Below, in pieces: positions 1-8,079 of a DNA stretch of 64,000 nucleotides (the first letter of the stretch is position 1; every line of letters begins with the position of its first letter). The DNA comes from Anaerolineae bacterium. Its GTDB lineage: Bacteria; Chloroflexota; Anaerolineae; Aggregatilineales; Phototrophicaceae. A model generated the notes under the pieces. The model saw only the letters and a program-made list of their open reading frames with translations, did not search any database and was not told the origin of the DNA. Position numbers and translations under genes: made by a program. The stretch covers positions 1 through 64,000 of the forward strand of contig JALHNB010000028.1 of NCBI GenBank assembly GCA_022843745.1, read 5' to 3'.

Positions 1-1
1 G

Positions 2-97
2 GGCGTTAAAGTCCTGTGGCGCGGTTGGACACGCCTCCAGGACATTGCCCAAACTTGGTCTATTTTTCACCCTCCCCAAGATGTGGGTAATGTATAG
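2..97 (+). CDS. C-terminal fragment of an ORF entering from the left edge, possibly a transposase
   Basis: Frame 2 is open from the window edge to a TAG at 95-97 and gives about 31 residues containing LWRGWTRLQDIAQ. A short Trp/Arg-rich tail of the type WRGxxRLQDI resembles the C-terminus of some IS4-like transposases, but that is memory of a motif style, not a match I can test. The gene body lies outside the window, so length, start and domains are unknown. A G-rich repeat-like tract follows directly. It could equally be an unrelated protein tail. Confidence 0.3.
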   Translation, partial: GVKVLWRGWTRLQDIAQTWSIFHPPQDVGNV

Positions 98-106
98 CTG
101 CTTGCG

Positions 107-130
107 GAGAGGGGGTTGGGGGGTGAGGTT
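107..130. repeat. G-rich intergenic repeat-like tract
   Basis: A run of G blocks separated by TT and TGA (GAGAGGGGG, TTGGGGGG, TGAGG) lies between two converging gene ends. G-rich tracts of this shape recur between genes in many Chloroflexota and cyanobacteria. Only one copy is seen here, so its status as a repeat is inference. Confidence 0.25.
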
Positions 131-140
131 GAGCAAATAT

Positions 141-935
141 TCAAACAGGTTTTAAACCGCCTTTCACCCATTCAAGCGCGAGTCGCAGTTCGTCTGTCGG
201 ATCATGGTCGAAAGTATGATTCTCGACACTGATGTCGTGCGGATAACCGATTTCCTTGAGCGCGTTTAAGCAGCGGTCAATCGGCACGATACCCTTGCCG
301 TAGCCGCAGTTAATGTGTTCGCCTGCCAGCACGTCCTTGAGATGGATGTGTAGCAGGTGATCTTTCAGGTCGTAAATCGCCTGCGCTGCGTCATAACCCT
401 GCGTGGCGTACCAGCCGGTGTCGATAGATGTGCCGATGCGTCCTTCTGCGCCATCGCCAATTTTTTCAAGCATCTCGGTGGGGTGTCGTTCCGGGTGGTT
501 TTCAATCGCTAGCCCGAGATCGTAGTCACGTAATTTTTCGACTACATAAGCGCGATCTGTGAATAATAACGGTAATGTGCCACTCAGCAAGGAGGTGTTG
601 ATCCCAAGCGCCAGCCGACAAGCGCTCTCAAATTCTTCGCGTGTTTGCCCAAATTCACCGCTGAGACTCGTCACCGTAAAATCGTATTTTTCCAGCAGAT
701 TTTTAGCGATGGCAATGTGTTCCGGCGTTGCCCATGCCCAATTAAGCTGTCCTGCCGTCCAGATGTCCAACGCCGAGAAACCAAGCGCCTGTACCCCTTG
801 AAGCATCTTCTCGAAGCGATCCGCAAAGGTGTCCAATGTCTTGTAATATTCGTTGACTGTCGCGACACTCTGCGACCAATTTTTCTGATAACCCACCTGT
901 TGACCGACGAGGCTTGAGCCATTTAATGAGATCAT
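141..935 (-). CDS. Sugar phosphate isomerase/epimerase family TIM-barrel protein
   Basis: A 264-residue protein of the xylose-isomerase-like (AP endonuclease 2) TIM-barrel superfamily. Visible metal-site style motifs are AIENHPE (around residue 143), SIDTGW (around 168), HLLHIHLKD (around 193-201) and SVENHTF near the end, matching the Glu/Asp/His ligands these enzymes use for a divalent metal. Such proteins are cytosolic isomerases, epimerases or dehydratases acting on sugars or keto-acids such as inosose; the substrate cannot be read. The ATG overlaps the stop of the upstream oxidoreductase by four bases (932-935), so the two are translationally coupled. It is the last gene of the operon that begins at 6189. 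Confidence 0.85.
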   Translation of the reverse strand: MISLNGSSLVGQQVGYQKNWSQSVATVNEYYKTLDTFADRFEKMLQGVQALGFSALDIWTAGQLNWAWATPEHIAIAKNLLEKYDFTVTSLSGEFGQTREEFESACRLALGINTSLLSGTLPLLFTDRAYVVEKLRDYDLGLAIENHPERHPTEMLEKIGDGAEGRIGTSIDTGWYATQGYDAAQAIYDLKDHLLHIHLKDVLAGEHINCGYGKGIVPIDRCLNALKEIGYPHDISVENHTFDHDPTDELRLALEWVKGGLKPV

Positions 936-2062
936 CTGAGGCTTTGGGCGGCTTCACCGCTGAGGCCGTTGGGTTGGAATTTGGCGAAAACACGCTGTAA
1001 CCACACGATGTCCTGCCGCGCATCGGCCACACTGGTCAGGGGTTCGCGATCCTCGACCACACAGGCGCGAAACGCCAGAAGCTCCTCGCAAAAGGCTTCG
1101 TTGTAGGACGCGATAATGCGTTTTTCGAAGGATGCGCCATTCTCCATGCCCTGAAACACAATAGGCGTTGGGAAATGTCGCAAGTAAGGCGATGGGAATT
1201 GAATGCGCAGGCGGTTCGCCGATGACATGAGCGCGATTTCTTCAAAATAGTCAACGAGTTTTTCCAGAAATGTCCAGGTAAGGACGACGCGGGTGCGCTC
1301 CCCATAGGACAGAATGGTCGTAACCGATGGGCCGTCTTCTCCGGCAGGCCAGATATCGGTGAACAAAACGTTGCTAGGTTCGCCCAAAAGTCCACGCAGG
1401 GCATTCATATCATGAACTATACTGCCGAGCACAACACCGCCATAAATTCTGCGCAGGTTGGTCGATACGGCGCTGCCAACAGCCTCGTCAAAGAGCGAAT
1501 TTTCCGCTTCCGAAAGTCGTGCCAACACATCTGCTGGAATATCGTTGAAGCGTAGGATGCCATGAATGGCGAGGTAATCGTCTTCGGCGGGATGCAGCGT
1601 GTTGATCTGGACATAGCGCACATCGTCCATGCCCTTCAACAGTTCTTGCGCGGTGCGGTAGCCGGGGTCGTAGCGCTTCATGTAGGCGATCATGACCTTG
1701 ACGTTCGCTTTTTTCGCGGCTGCTGCGATCTCGTCGGCCTCGCGCAGCGTGAAGCACAGCGGTTTTTCGACCATAACGTGTTTTCCGGCCTGAACTGCGG
1801 CAAGCACTTGCGGCGCGTGAGTCCCTCCGGTCAACACCAGCACTGCGTCCAAATCCTGCTGGACCAGATCGTGATAATCCGTAAAGCGCCCATTTTCAGG
1901 AACATCGTAGCGTTCGCCAATGGCTTTTAACAAACTGGGGGATAAATCGCTGATGGCATCAATTTTGAAAAACGCTGGAAGACTGCGCACAAAGGGCAGG
2001 TGCATCATTTGCGCGATGCCACCACAGCCGATCACGCCAACTCGTAGTATTTGCTCTGCCAT
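932..2062 (-). CDS. Gfo/Idh/MocA family oxidoreductase
   Basis: A 376-residue NAD(P)-dependent dehydrogenase. The N-terminal Rossmann motif is GVIGCGGIAQ (residues 9-18) and the family EKP motif falls at 99-101, followed by the C-terminal alpha/beta domain. Family members oxidise sugars, inositols or sugar nucleotides in the cytosol. It lies 32 bases downstream of the transporter ATPase and overlaps the next TIM-barrel gene by four bases, so a dehydrogenase plus isomerase handling the imported compound is the natural reading. The substrate is not identifiable from sequence alone. Confidence 0.87.
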   Translation of the reverse strand: MAEQILRVGVIGCGGIAQMMHLPFVRSLPAFFKIDAISDLSPSLLKAIGERYDVPENGRFTDYHDLVQQDLDAVLVLTGGTHAPQVLAAVQAGKHVMVEKPLCFTLREADEIAAAAKKANVKVMIAYMKRYDPGYRTAQELLKGMDDVRYVQINTLHPAEDDYLAIHGILRFNDIPADVLARLSEAENSLFDEAVGSAVSTNLRRIYGGVVLGSIVHDMNALRGLLGEPSNVLFTDIWPAGEDGPSVTTILSYGERTRVVLTWTFLEKLVDYFEEIALMSSANRLRIQFPSPYLRHFPTPIVFQGMENGASFEKRIIASYNEAFCEELLAFRACVVEDREPLTSVADARQDIVWLQRVFAKFQPNGLSGEAAQSLR

Positions 2063-2094
2063 GAAAATGAGCCTTTCGGGAAACAGTCAAAAAA

Positions 2095-3168
2095 TTAAGT
2101 AAGCGCTGCCGCTGGACGATTGACCTCGATAGGCGCAGCGTCGTTCTGATAGATCAGATAGCGGATAGGCAGCAGCGATACCCGATCCCCCTCGTTGACG
2201 GTCATTGATTTTGTGACATAAACTTTCAGTTCGCCGACATCCGGCACATCGACCAGAATTTTTCGATAGTGACCGAGATCCATCACCTGATCGACCTGTG
2301 CTTTCCAGGCATCGGGTGTGCCATCAGGCACGATCATCAGGTCTTCAGGTCGCAACGCGATGGTGATTTTATCGCTGGATTGGATACCGTTTGGTGCGGT
2401 AAGCTGTTTTCCTCCCAGTCGCAGTACGCCGTCCTGTGCCGACGCTTTCAACAAATTCATCGCGCCAATAAAATCGGCCACAAACAAAGTCTGCGGATTG
2501 GCGTAGATCGTGCTGGGGTGGTCAATCTGCTCGATCTGCCCACCACTCATGACCGCGATGCGATCCGCCAGTGAGAGCGCTTCTTCCTGATCGTGCGTCA
2601 CGAAAATGGCGGTAATTTTCAAACGCCGCTGGATACGTTTGAGTTCTTCACGTAGACGCACGCGTAAAATCGCGTCCAGACTGGAAAATGGCTCGTCCAG
2701 CAGCAAAATTTTCGGTTCAAGGACGATAGCCCTCGCTAACGCTACACGCTGCTGCTGCCCGCCGGAAAGCTGCGCCGGATAGCGCGTTTCGTACCCTGAC
2801 AGGCTGACAAGTGCCAGTGAATCGTGAACTTTCTGGTCGATGACCGCGCGGGATAGTCCACGCAATCCTAAACCGAAAGCGATATTTTCATAAACGGTCA
2901 TGTGAGGCCAGAGCGTGTATTTCTGGAAAACCATCGCGGTTGGACGTTTATTAGGCGGCAGTGCTGTAACCGATTCGCCATCGATTTGCATATCTCCGCT
3001 GGTTGGCGCTTCAAACCCGGCAATCATGCGCAAAAGAGTCGATTTGCCGCAGCCGGATGGCCCCAGAATGCACATAAATTCGCTGTCCTGCACCGTGAAT
3101 CCGGCATCATTGACGGCGAGTACATTCCCAAATTGTTTGGTCAGATGAATAATGTCGAGCCTTGCCAT
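2095..3168 (-). CDS. ABC transporter ATP-binding protein with C-terminal TOBE domain
   Basis: A 357-residue importer ATPase of the spermidine/iron/sugar (PotA/FbpC/UgpC) group. Walker A is GPSGCGKST at residues 36-44, the Q-loop region is VFQKYTLWPH, the signature is LSGGQQQR, and Walker B is ILLLDEPFSSLD, followed by the switch His in VTHDQEE. From about residue 240 the chain becomes a TOBE-type regulatory beta-barrel (ALRPEDLMI). It energises the two permeases encoded just upstream; the gap to the nearer permease is three bases. Confidence 0.93.
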   Translation of the reverse strand: MARLDIIHLTKQFGNVLAVNDAGFTVQDSEFMCILGPSGCGKSTLLRMIAGFEAPTSGDMQIDGESVTALPPNKRPTAMVFQKYTLWPHMTVYENIAFGLGLRGLSRAVIDQKVHDSLALVSLSGYETRYPAQLSGGQQQRVALARAIVLEPKILLLDEPFSSLDAILRVRLREELKRIQRRLKITAIFVTHDQEEALSLADRIAVMSGGQIEQIDHPSTIYANPQTLFVADFIGAMNLLKASAQDGVLRLGGKQLTAPNGIQSSDKITIALRPEDLMIVPDGTPDAWKAQVDQVMDLGHYRKILVDVPDVGELKVYVTKSMTVNEGDRVSLLPIRYLIYQNDAAPIEVNRPAAALT

Positions 3169-3171
3169 ACG

Positions 3172-4041
3172 TTAAACCCCAAATCCTGCGGTCAGATAGC
3201 CGCCGCGCAGCAGTTTTTGCGCCACCAGCAGCAGGAGCAGCGATGGCAGCCATAAAACAAATGAGACAATCGCGCCGTACTGCGTGACCAGTTGGCTGTT
3301 GATGAGCGAGTACATTAGCACAGGCATGGTGACGATGCGCGGCAAGCCGATGAGCAGTGCGCCCTGCGCCTCATAAAATGTATTGACGAAAGTCAGCAGC
3401 AGCGCGGCGCTCAAGGCGGGCATGACCATCGGCAGCGTGATCTGTATGAATACCCGCAGTGGCGATGCACCCACATCCAAAGCGGCTTCTTCCAACGAGC
3501 GATCTATACCCTGGAACGCGGCTGTCGGAATCCAGATCATCAAAAGCAGCGTGTTCACCAGTTGGATCATAATCACGCCGGGAACCGTACCGATGAGGTT
3601 CAGGCGGAAGAAAATCACGGCGATACTGATGTACAGGCCGAAGCGTGGGAAAGCATTCGTCGCCAGAAACGAGAGCAGCAGTGCTTGCCGTCCACGAAAA
3701 CGCATCCGCGCAAAGGCATACGACGCGGGCAGACAGATCAACGCTGACAGCGCGGTAACGACGAGCGACAAGACGATGCTGAAGGGTAGGGCAGCGGCAA
3801 TATCCGCGCGGGAAAAAGTCTGCTCCCAGAATTTAAAGCCAAATTCTGTGGGGATCAGCGACGGATAACGCCAACGTTCCGCGAATGCCCACAGGACGAC
3901 GGAATATAACGGACCGAGAATGACCAACGCCAGTACGACTAATGCCAGGAGGCCGAATCCATCACGGCGAATCATCGCGGTGAAGCTGCGCCGGGTCGTG
4001 CGCCAAAAATCATTTGAAACGGGAGGCTGCGCAGAGGTCAT
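3172..4041 (-). CDS. ABC transporter permease (PotC/FbpB type)
   Basis: A 289-residue inner-membrane permease with about six hydrophobic segments and the EAA loop (EEAALDVGASPLRVFIQITLP) that docks on the ATPase. An upstream ATG at 4107 is possible, but the start MTSAQPPV at 4041 is chosen because it overlaps the stop of the preceding permease as ATGA. The N-terminal 30 residues are cytosolic and basic. It forms the translocation pore with its neighbour; the transported compound is unknown. Confidence 0.9.
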   Translation of the reverse strand: MTSAQPPVSNDFWRTTRRSFTAMIRRDGFGLLALVVLALVILGPLYSVVLWAFAERWRYPSLIPTEFGFKFWEQTFSRADIAAALPFSIVLSLVVTALSALICLPASYAFARMRFRGRQALLLSFLATNAFPRFGLYISIAVIFFRLNLIGTVPGVIMIQLVNTLLLMIWIPTAAFQGIDRSLEEAALDVGASPLRVFIQITLPMVMPALSAALLLTFVNTFYEAQGALLIGLPRIVTMPVLMYSLINSQLVTQYGAIVSFVLWLPSLLLLLVAQKLLRGGYLTAGFGV

Positions 4042-4928
4042 TCGTCCTCCTGCTGGATACGCTGGCTGGCGACTGTTCGCACATAAAGCAGGCCGACCAG
4101 TGAACAAATCAAAAATGTGATGACTGCTTGTGTTTCGGCATCATCCGGGCGGCGGTACTGCCCAAAGGTCTGCTGCATAAAAACGCCCATCATCTGCGGC
4201 GCGGCGGGGCCAAGCAGATAGGGAACGGTATAGCTGCCAAAAATGCCCAGAAAATTGAGCGAAAAAGCGATTAATACTGGACGTGTAATAAGTGGCAGGA
4301 TGATGCGCCGGAAAATCGTCCAGTCACCCGCGCCGACATCCCGCGCACTCTCGATCAGCGAGTCGCTGATTTGTCGCAGCCCTGCGGTGAGAACGAGGAC
4401 GGTAAAGGGGATCGATTCCCATACGAGGCCGATAATAATCGCATCGGGCTTGAGGTAGGGCGTGCGATATTCCGTGACTCCAAAAATGCTCAAAACGGTG
4501 TCGAGTGTGCCGCGTGTGCCAAGGAAGCGTATGAGCGCGTAGCACAGGATAATCCCCGGTACAAATAATGGAAATAGCACCAGAATTTGCACCGCCGCCG
4601 CGATTCGCCCCTGTGCGAAACGCAAATAGATCGCCAGCGGAAAACAAACGATAAAAATGATGATGAGCGTCAGAAAAACAATCTGGAACGTAAAAACGAG
4701 GTTGGAAACGCTGATCGGGTCATTAAAAAAGGCGACATAGCGCGAGAACGAAAAACCGGACTGGCCTTCGACATCAATCGTCAACGTTCGGACGATGGAT
4801 TGCAGCGCCGGGATGAAAATTAACAGAACCATCAACAGAAGCGGCGGCGCAACCAGCACATAGGCCAGAATCGCACCCCGCCATCGGCTCCAGGCTGAGG
4901 AAGGTGGGGAAGTTTGTAAGGTCGTCAT
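4038..4928 (-). CDS. ABC transporter permease (PotB type)
   Basis: A 296-residue integral membrane protein with about six membrane segments and a clear EAA loop (ESARDVGAGDWTIFRRIILP). It is the first permease after the binding protein, separated from it by 112 bases that contain a strong hairpin, and overlaps the second permease by four bases. The pairing of two different permeases with one TOBE-type ATPase is the usual layout of the PotABCD/FbpABC class. Confidence 0.9.
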   Translation of the reverse strand: MTTLQTSPPSSAWSRWRGAILAYVLVAPPLLLMVLLIFIPALQSIVRTLTIDVEGQSGFSFSRYVAFFNDPISVSNLVFTFQIVFLTLIIIFIVCFPLAIYLRFAQGRIAAAVQILVLFPLFVPGIILCYALIRFLGTRGTLDTVLSIFGVTEYRTPYLKPDAIIIGLVWESIPFTVLVLTAGLRQISDSLIESARDVGAGDWTIFRRIILPLITRPVLIAFSLNFLGIFGSYTVPYLLGPAAPQMMGVFMQQTFGQYRRPDDAETQAVITFLICSLVGLLYVRTVASQRIQQEDE

Positions 4929-4970
4929 AGATGAACCAAGAAATTCGGAAATAGCGTGATAGAGAAAACA

Positions 4971-4993
4971 GGGCGCGGCAGCATACCGCGCCC
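4971..4993 (-). terminator. Intra-operon hairpin between binding protein and permease genes
   Basis: GGGCGCGG and CCGCGCCC form a perfect 8-bp stem with a 7-base loop. On the minus strand it is followed by TGTTTTCTC, a weak T-run. Such a partial terminator or 3' stabilising hairpin after a binding-protein gene commonly gives higher expression of the binding protein than of the permeases. Confidence 0.7.
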
Positions 4994-5040
4994 TTATGAT
5001 TATTCTTTACTTACGATGTTTGTGCCTTGCCGACTTAATT

Positions 5041-6189
5041 TTAGTCACTGGCCGGGTCGATATTGGTCGCAACATTGTTGTACCAGCCTTCGACCATCGC
5101 CGCGCCATAATCGCCACCCGGCCATGTCGGTACAGTTTCCGTAATCACATCGCTGAACTGCGTCTGCAACTCGGCAGGCAGACCTTCCCAACTAATGGCC
5201 GGGAAGCCGCCGATTGATTCGACAACTGCTTCCTGAACTTCCGGGCTTAACACATAGTTCGCCAGTGCCAGCGCACCTTCGACGTTGCCCGCGTTCGATG
5301 GGATCGCTGAATAGGCATAACCACCCGTAAACGGCAGGTCTTGAAGCTGAGTCAACTTGGTGGTTTCTGGCAGCAAGCCGTTGTTCATGGCCTGAAGTGC
5401 CTGATCTGACCATGCGGTAATCATGTGAACCGAGCCATTGGCGAACAATTCCAGAACTGGGGTATTGCCCGCCGGATACGAACCTTCTTCATAGATGGAT
5501 TCGTGGATGCTGCCCAGCAATTCCCACGCCTTCGGAAATTGATCGACCAGTTCAGCTTCAAACTCACCGGGTACGAACAGAGAAGGGTCTTGCCCAGTGA
5601 CTTCGAAAATCGCGCGTGTAACCATTGCCGCACCGCTGCCACCGCGATCCGGGCGGTTGTAAACGAACTCGCCAGGGTGGGCATTAATCCACTCGATCAA
5701 TTCGGCATAGGTGGTCGGAACTTCGTCTTCAGCGACAAATTCGCTATCATAGGCCAGAAGCACCTGCGAACCGCGATACGGGATTTCCTGTGGCAGGCGG
5801 TTGGTCGCCTCAACCACATTGGCGATATTCGGGACATTTTCTTCGGTGATTTCGAGGAACAGGCCAGCATCGACCCATTCTTTAACCGAATCGACACCGA
5901 TGGTTTCAAAGTAATCGACCTGTGGGTCATCGCCAGTTTCCAGCGCTGCTAATGCACGACCTGCAAGATCGGCATTGCCCCCGCCCACACCACGCACGAT
6001 GGTCAGGACGACATCATATTCTGGATGTGCTGCTTCAAAGCCGGGGATGATGACGTTCGTCCACCAATCGCTGATGTTGGTATCTGAATCGGTGTAAACG
6101 TAGATTTCCTTGCGCTGTTCCTGCGCGACACTGACACCAACGACGATCAACAGTAACAAACATATCGAAACAATTCTAAGATTACGCAT
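5041..6189 (-). CDS. Extracellular solute-binding protein of an ABC importer
   Basis: A 382-residue secreted binding protein. Residues 1-22 are a signal peptide (basic MRNLR, a run of Leu/Val/Ile, then a GVSVAQ end). No lipobox Cys is evident at the cleavage point. The mature part begins IYVYTDSDTN and has the two-lobe pattern of family 1/8 solute-binding proteins (for example GGYAYSAIPSNAGN and LANYVLSPEVQEAV). It is the promoter-proximal gene of the operon running to 141. The AAGGGAGAT tract seven bases before the ATG is a strong ribosome site. The ligand is unknown; a sugar or sugar acid fits the downstream enzymes. Confidence 0.88.
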   Translation of the reverse strand: MRNLRIVSICLLLLIVVGVSVAQEQRKEIYVYTDSDTNISDWWTNVIIPGFEAAHPEYDVVLTIVRGVGGGNADLAGRALAALETGDDPQVDYFETIGVDSVKEWVDAGLFLEITEENVPNIANVVEATNRLPQEIPYRGSQVLLAYDSEFVAEDEVPTTYAELIEWINAHPGEFVYNRPDRGGSGAAMVTRAIFEVTGQDPSLFVPGEFEAELVDQFPKAWELLGSIHESIYEEGSYPAGNTPVLELFANGSVHMITAWSDQALQAMNNGLLPETTKLTQLQDLPFTGGYAYSAIPSNAGNVEGALALANYVLSPEVQEAVVESIGGFPAISWEGLPAELQTQFSDVITETVPTWPGGDYGAAMVEGWYNNVATNIDPASD

Positions 6190-6321
6190 TCCTATCTCCC
6201 TTATTAAATATTCTCCACGATGTCCGGTATGGTACTCGTTTCCCGTTCATCGCAGATTAAGACAAAAAAGCAATTTTGTTAAATTTTATCGACAGTTTTC
6301 AAATATGCACTAAAGTGATGT

Positions 6322-6349
6322 TTTACACAAACCGAACCCCGTATACAAT
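6322..6349 (+). promoter_or_regulatory. Candidate promoter for the GDPD gene
   Basis: TTTACA (6322-6327) and TACAAT (6344-6349) are 16 bases apart. The -10 overlaps an upstream in-frame ATG at 6348, which argues that the real start is the ATG at 6402. The core contains GTATAC, half of the palindrome seen at 55117. Confidence 0.45.
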
Positions 6350-6401
6350 GAAAATATTTCATTTAGAGAGCCTAACTTTTACGCGAGAGAGCATAAATCC
6401 T

Positions 6402-7298
6402 ATGGCATTTCAAATTGTTCATCATATGGCGGCGCAGGATGGCTTTCCCAACCCGCCAAATTCGCTCGGCGCGGTAGAGGCGTGTCTGGCAGCCGACGCC
6501 GCTGTGATCGAAGTCGATATTACACCGCTGGGTGGCGACGATTTTCTGCTGGTTCATGACCCCGATCTGGAATCGGAAACAACGGGAAGCGGCAAAGTTG
6601 GAGAATGTCCGCCGGAGCAGGCCAAAACCTATAAGCTGAAACATCGCGGTGTGGCGACGGAACATCCGCCAGCGCTGTTGAGTGAGGTCGTCGCGGCATT
6701 TCTGGCGCAGGGCAGGGCAACCCGTTTACAGCTTGATTATAAAGCGGTGTTTCCTTCGGTCAGCGATGAAGCGCTGCGCCGTGTTGTTCGCCTGATCGAG
6801 CCGCTTGGAGATCGGGTCATTATCAGCAGCGGCGCGGACTGGCATTTGCGCAAACTGCGGCGGTTGGCCTCTTGGCTCGACCTGGGCTTCGACATTGGCT
6901 TCTATCTGGATTGGCGCGACCCATCGTGGGAAACTGATCCGCGAATGCCACCCTACCTGCGCGGTGCATACGATTATCACGACGATCATCTGCTGGCAAA
7001 AATGGCGCTGCTCCCAAAATCGGCTTATCTGGCTGAACGGTGCGAAATGCTGTTGGGGCAGTTACCCGATGCAAGTACCTGGTATGTCAGCCATCATGTT
7101 ATTGCGCGGTGTCTGGACGACGGATTTAATATGACAGCCTGGCTGCATGATAACAACGTCAAAATGGATGCCTGGACGCTCGACACGGATAAACCCGCCG
7201 CAGTTGCCAATGCGCCGCGCCTGCTCGACGCGGGAGTCGATTTATTTACAACCAATACGCCGACTGCAATGGCGGCACTGCTCAATGGGGGAAATTGA
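6402..7298 (+). CDS. Glycerophosphodiester phosphodiesterase family protein
   Basis: A 298-residue TIM-barrel phosphodiesterase by family resemblance: HHMAAQDG...PPNS near the start, EVDI, then VHDPDLESETTGSG, which correspond to the His, Glu-x-Asp and His-Asp catalytic/metal positions of GDPD enzymes. The first His is followed by His rather than the usual Arg, so the canonical HRG is altered. The family hydrolyses deacylated phospholipids to an alcohol and glycerol-3-phosphate. No signal peptide is visible, suggesting a cytosolic enzyme. Several upstream starts exist (6276, 6348); 6402 is preferred because the candidate promoter ends at 6349. The stop overlaps the start of the next gene by one base. 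Confidence 0.75.
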   Translation: MAFQIVHHMAAQDGFPNPPNSLGAVEACLAADAAVIEVDITPLGGDDFLLVHDPDLESETTGSGKVGECPPEQAKTYKLKHRGVATEHPPALLSEVVAAFLAQGRATRLQLDYKAVFPSVSDEALRRVVRLIEPLGDRVIISSGADWHLRKLRRLASWLDLGFDIGFYLDWRDPSWETDPRMPPYLRGAYDYHDDHLLAKMALLPKSAYLAERCEMLLGQLPDASTWYVSHHVIARCLDDGFNMTAWLHDNNVKMDAWTLDTDKPAAVANAPRLLDAGVDLFTTNTPTAMAALLNGGN

Positions 7299-8008
7299 TG
7301 CGCCTGTATATTATTCGTCACGCCGATCCGGACTACGAACGCGATACGCTCACCGCTGCTGGATTTCAGGAAGCAGCCGCGCTGGGGAAACGGCTGGCAG
7401 CACATGGCCTGGACGCGATTTACGCTTCGCCGATGCCCCGTGCGAATATCACCGCGCAGTTCGCCGCTGATTTGCTTAAGCTGCCTGTGACCATTCACAA
7501 CTGGGCGATGGAAATTCAGGGTTGGAGCTATGATCAGATCGTTGAGGAAGGCGAGGCCATTCCCGTTTGGGACATTCCAGGTCATATTTTGCGGGCTGAT
7601 CCGGCGCTTTTTGACCTCGAACGATGGTATCACACGCCGCCGCTGGATTCGCAGCGCATCCGTGATGATTACGCGGCGTTGTCTGCCTCACTGGATGGAT
7701 TAATCGAGAAGCATGGGTATCGCCGGAATGGACGGCACTATGAGGTTGTTGAAAGCAATGAGCAGCAAATCGCGCTGTTTTGTCACAACGGGACGGCACT
7801 GGCGATGTTGGCGCATCTTTTGTGTGCGCCGCCACCGTTGATATGGTGCAGTTTCTGGCACGCGCCCAGTTCGGTGACAACGGTTCTTTTCGAGGAACGC
7901 GGCGATTCGTTAGCGATTCCCCGTGCGTTGAGTGTGGGCGATGTCTCGCACCTTTACGAAGCACGATTGCCCGTACAGCCGCGCGGCATTCGTGGCAATT
8001 ATTGGTAG
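7298..8008 (+). CDS. Histidine phosphatase (phosphoglycerate mutase-like) protein
   Basis: A 236-residue cytosolic phosphatase. The N-terminal LYIIRHADPDYE supplies the phosphorylated His of the RHG/RHA motif; the second catalytic His lies in FCHNGTALAM late in the protein. About 55 residues between them (EEGEAIPVWDIPGH) carry acid residues typical of the family. Start: an in-frame TTG at 7295 is possible, but the ATG at 7298 follows GGGGGAAAT and overlaps the preceding stop as TGATG. It is probably coexpressed with the GDPD-type enzyme; the substrate is unknown. Confidence 0.85.
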   Translation: MRLYIIRHADPDYERDTLTAAGFQEAAALGKRLAAHGLDAIYASPMPRANITAQFAADLLKLPVTIHNWAMEIQGWSYDQIVEEGEAIPVWDIPGHILRADPALFDLERWYHTPPLDSQRIRDDYAALSASLDGLIEKHGYRRNGRHYEVVESNEQQIALFCHNGTALAMLAHLLCAPPPLIWCSFWHAPSSVTTVLFEERGDSLAIPRALSVGDVSHLYEARLPVQPRGIRGNYW

Positions 8009-8030
8009 GTATCTGCGAGATATTGCGAAG

Positions 8031-8062
8031 TTGACGGGATGACTCGCGAGTCATCCCGTCAA
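8031..8062. terminator. Perfect palindromic bidirectional terminator
   Basis: Two 16-base arms (TTGACGGGATGACTCG and its exact complement) meet with no spacer at 8046/8047. The hairpin lies between convergent genes and is followed by AAAATATTT on the plus side, so it can end transcripts from both sides. Confidence 0.8.
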
Positions 8063-8079
8063 AATATTTCAGATATATT

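Noticed and set aside
6276-6401. N-terminal extension of the GDPD-family protein
   Set aside because: It is AT-rich, overlaps the candidate promoter, and has no family similarity; the start at 6402 is preferred.
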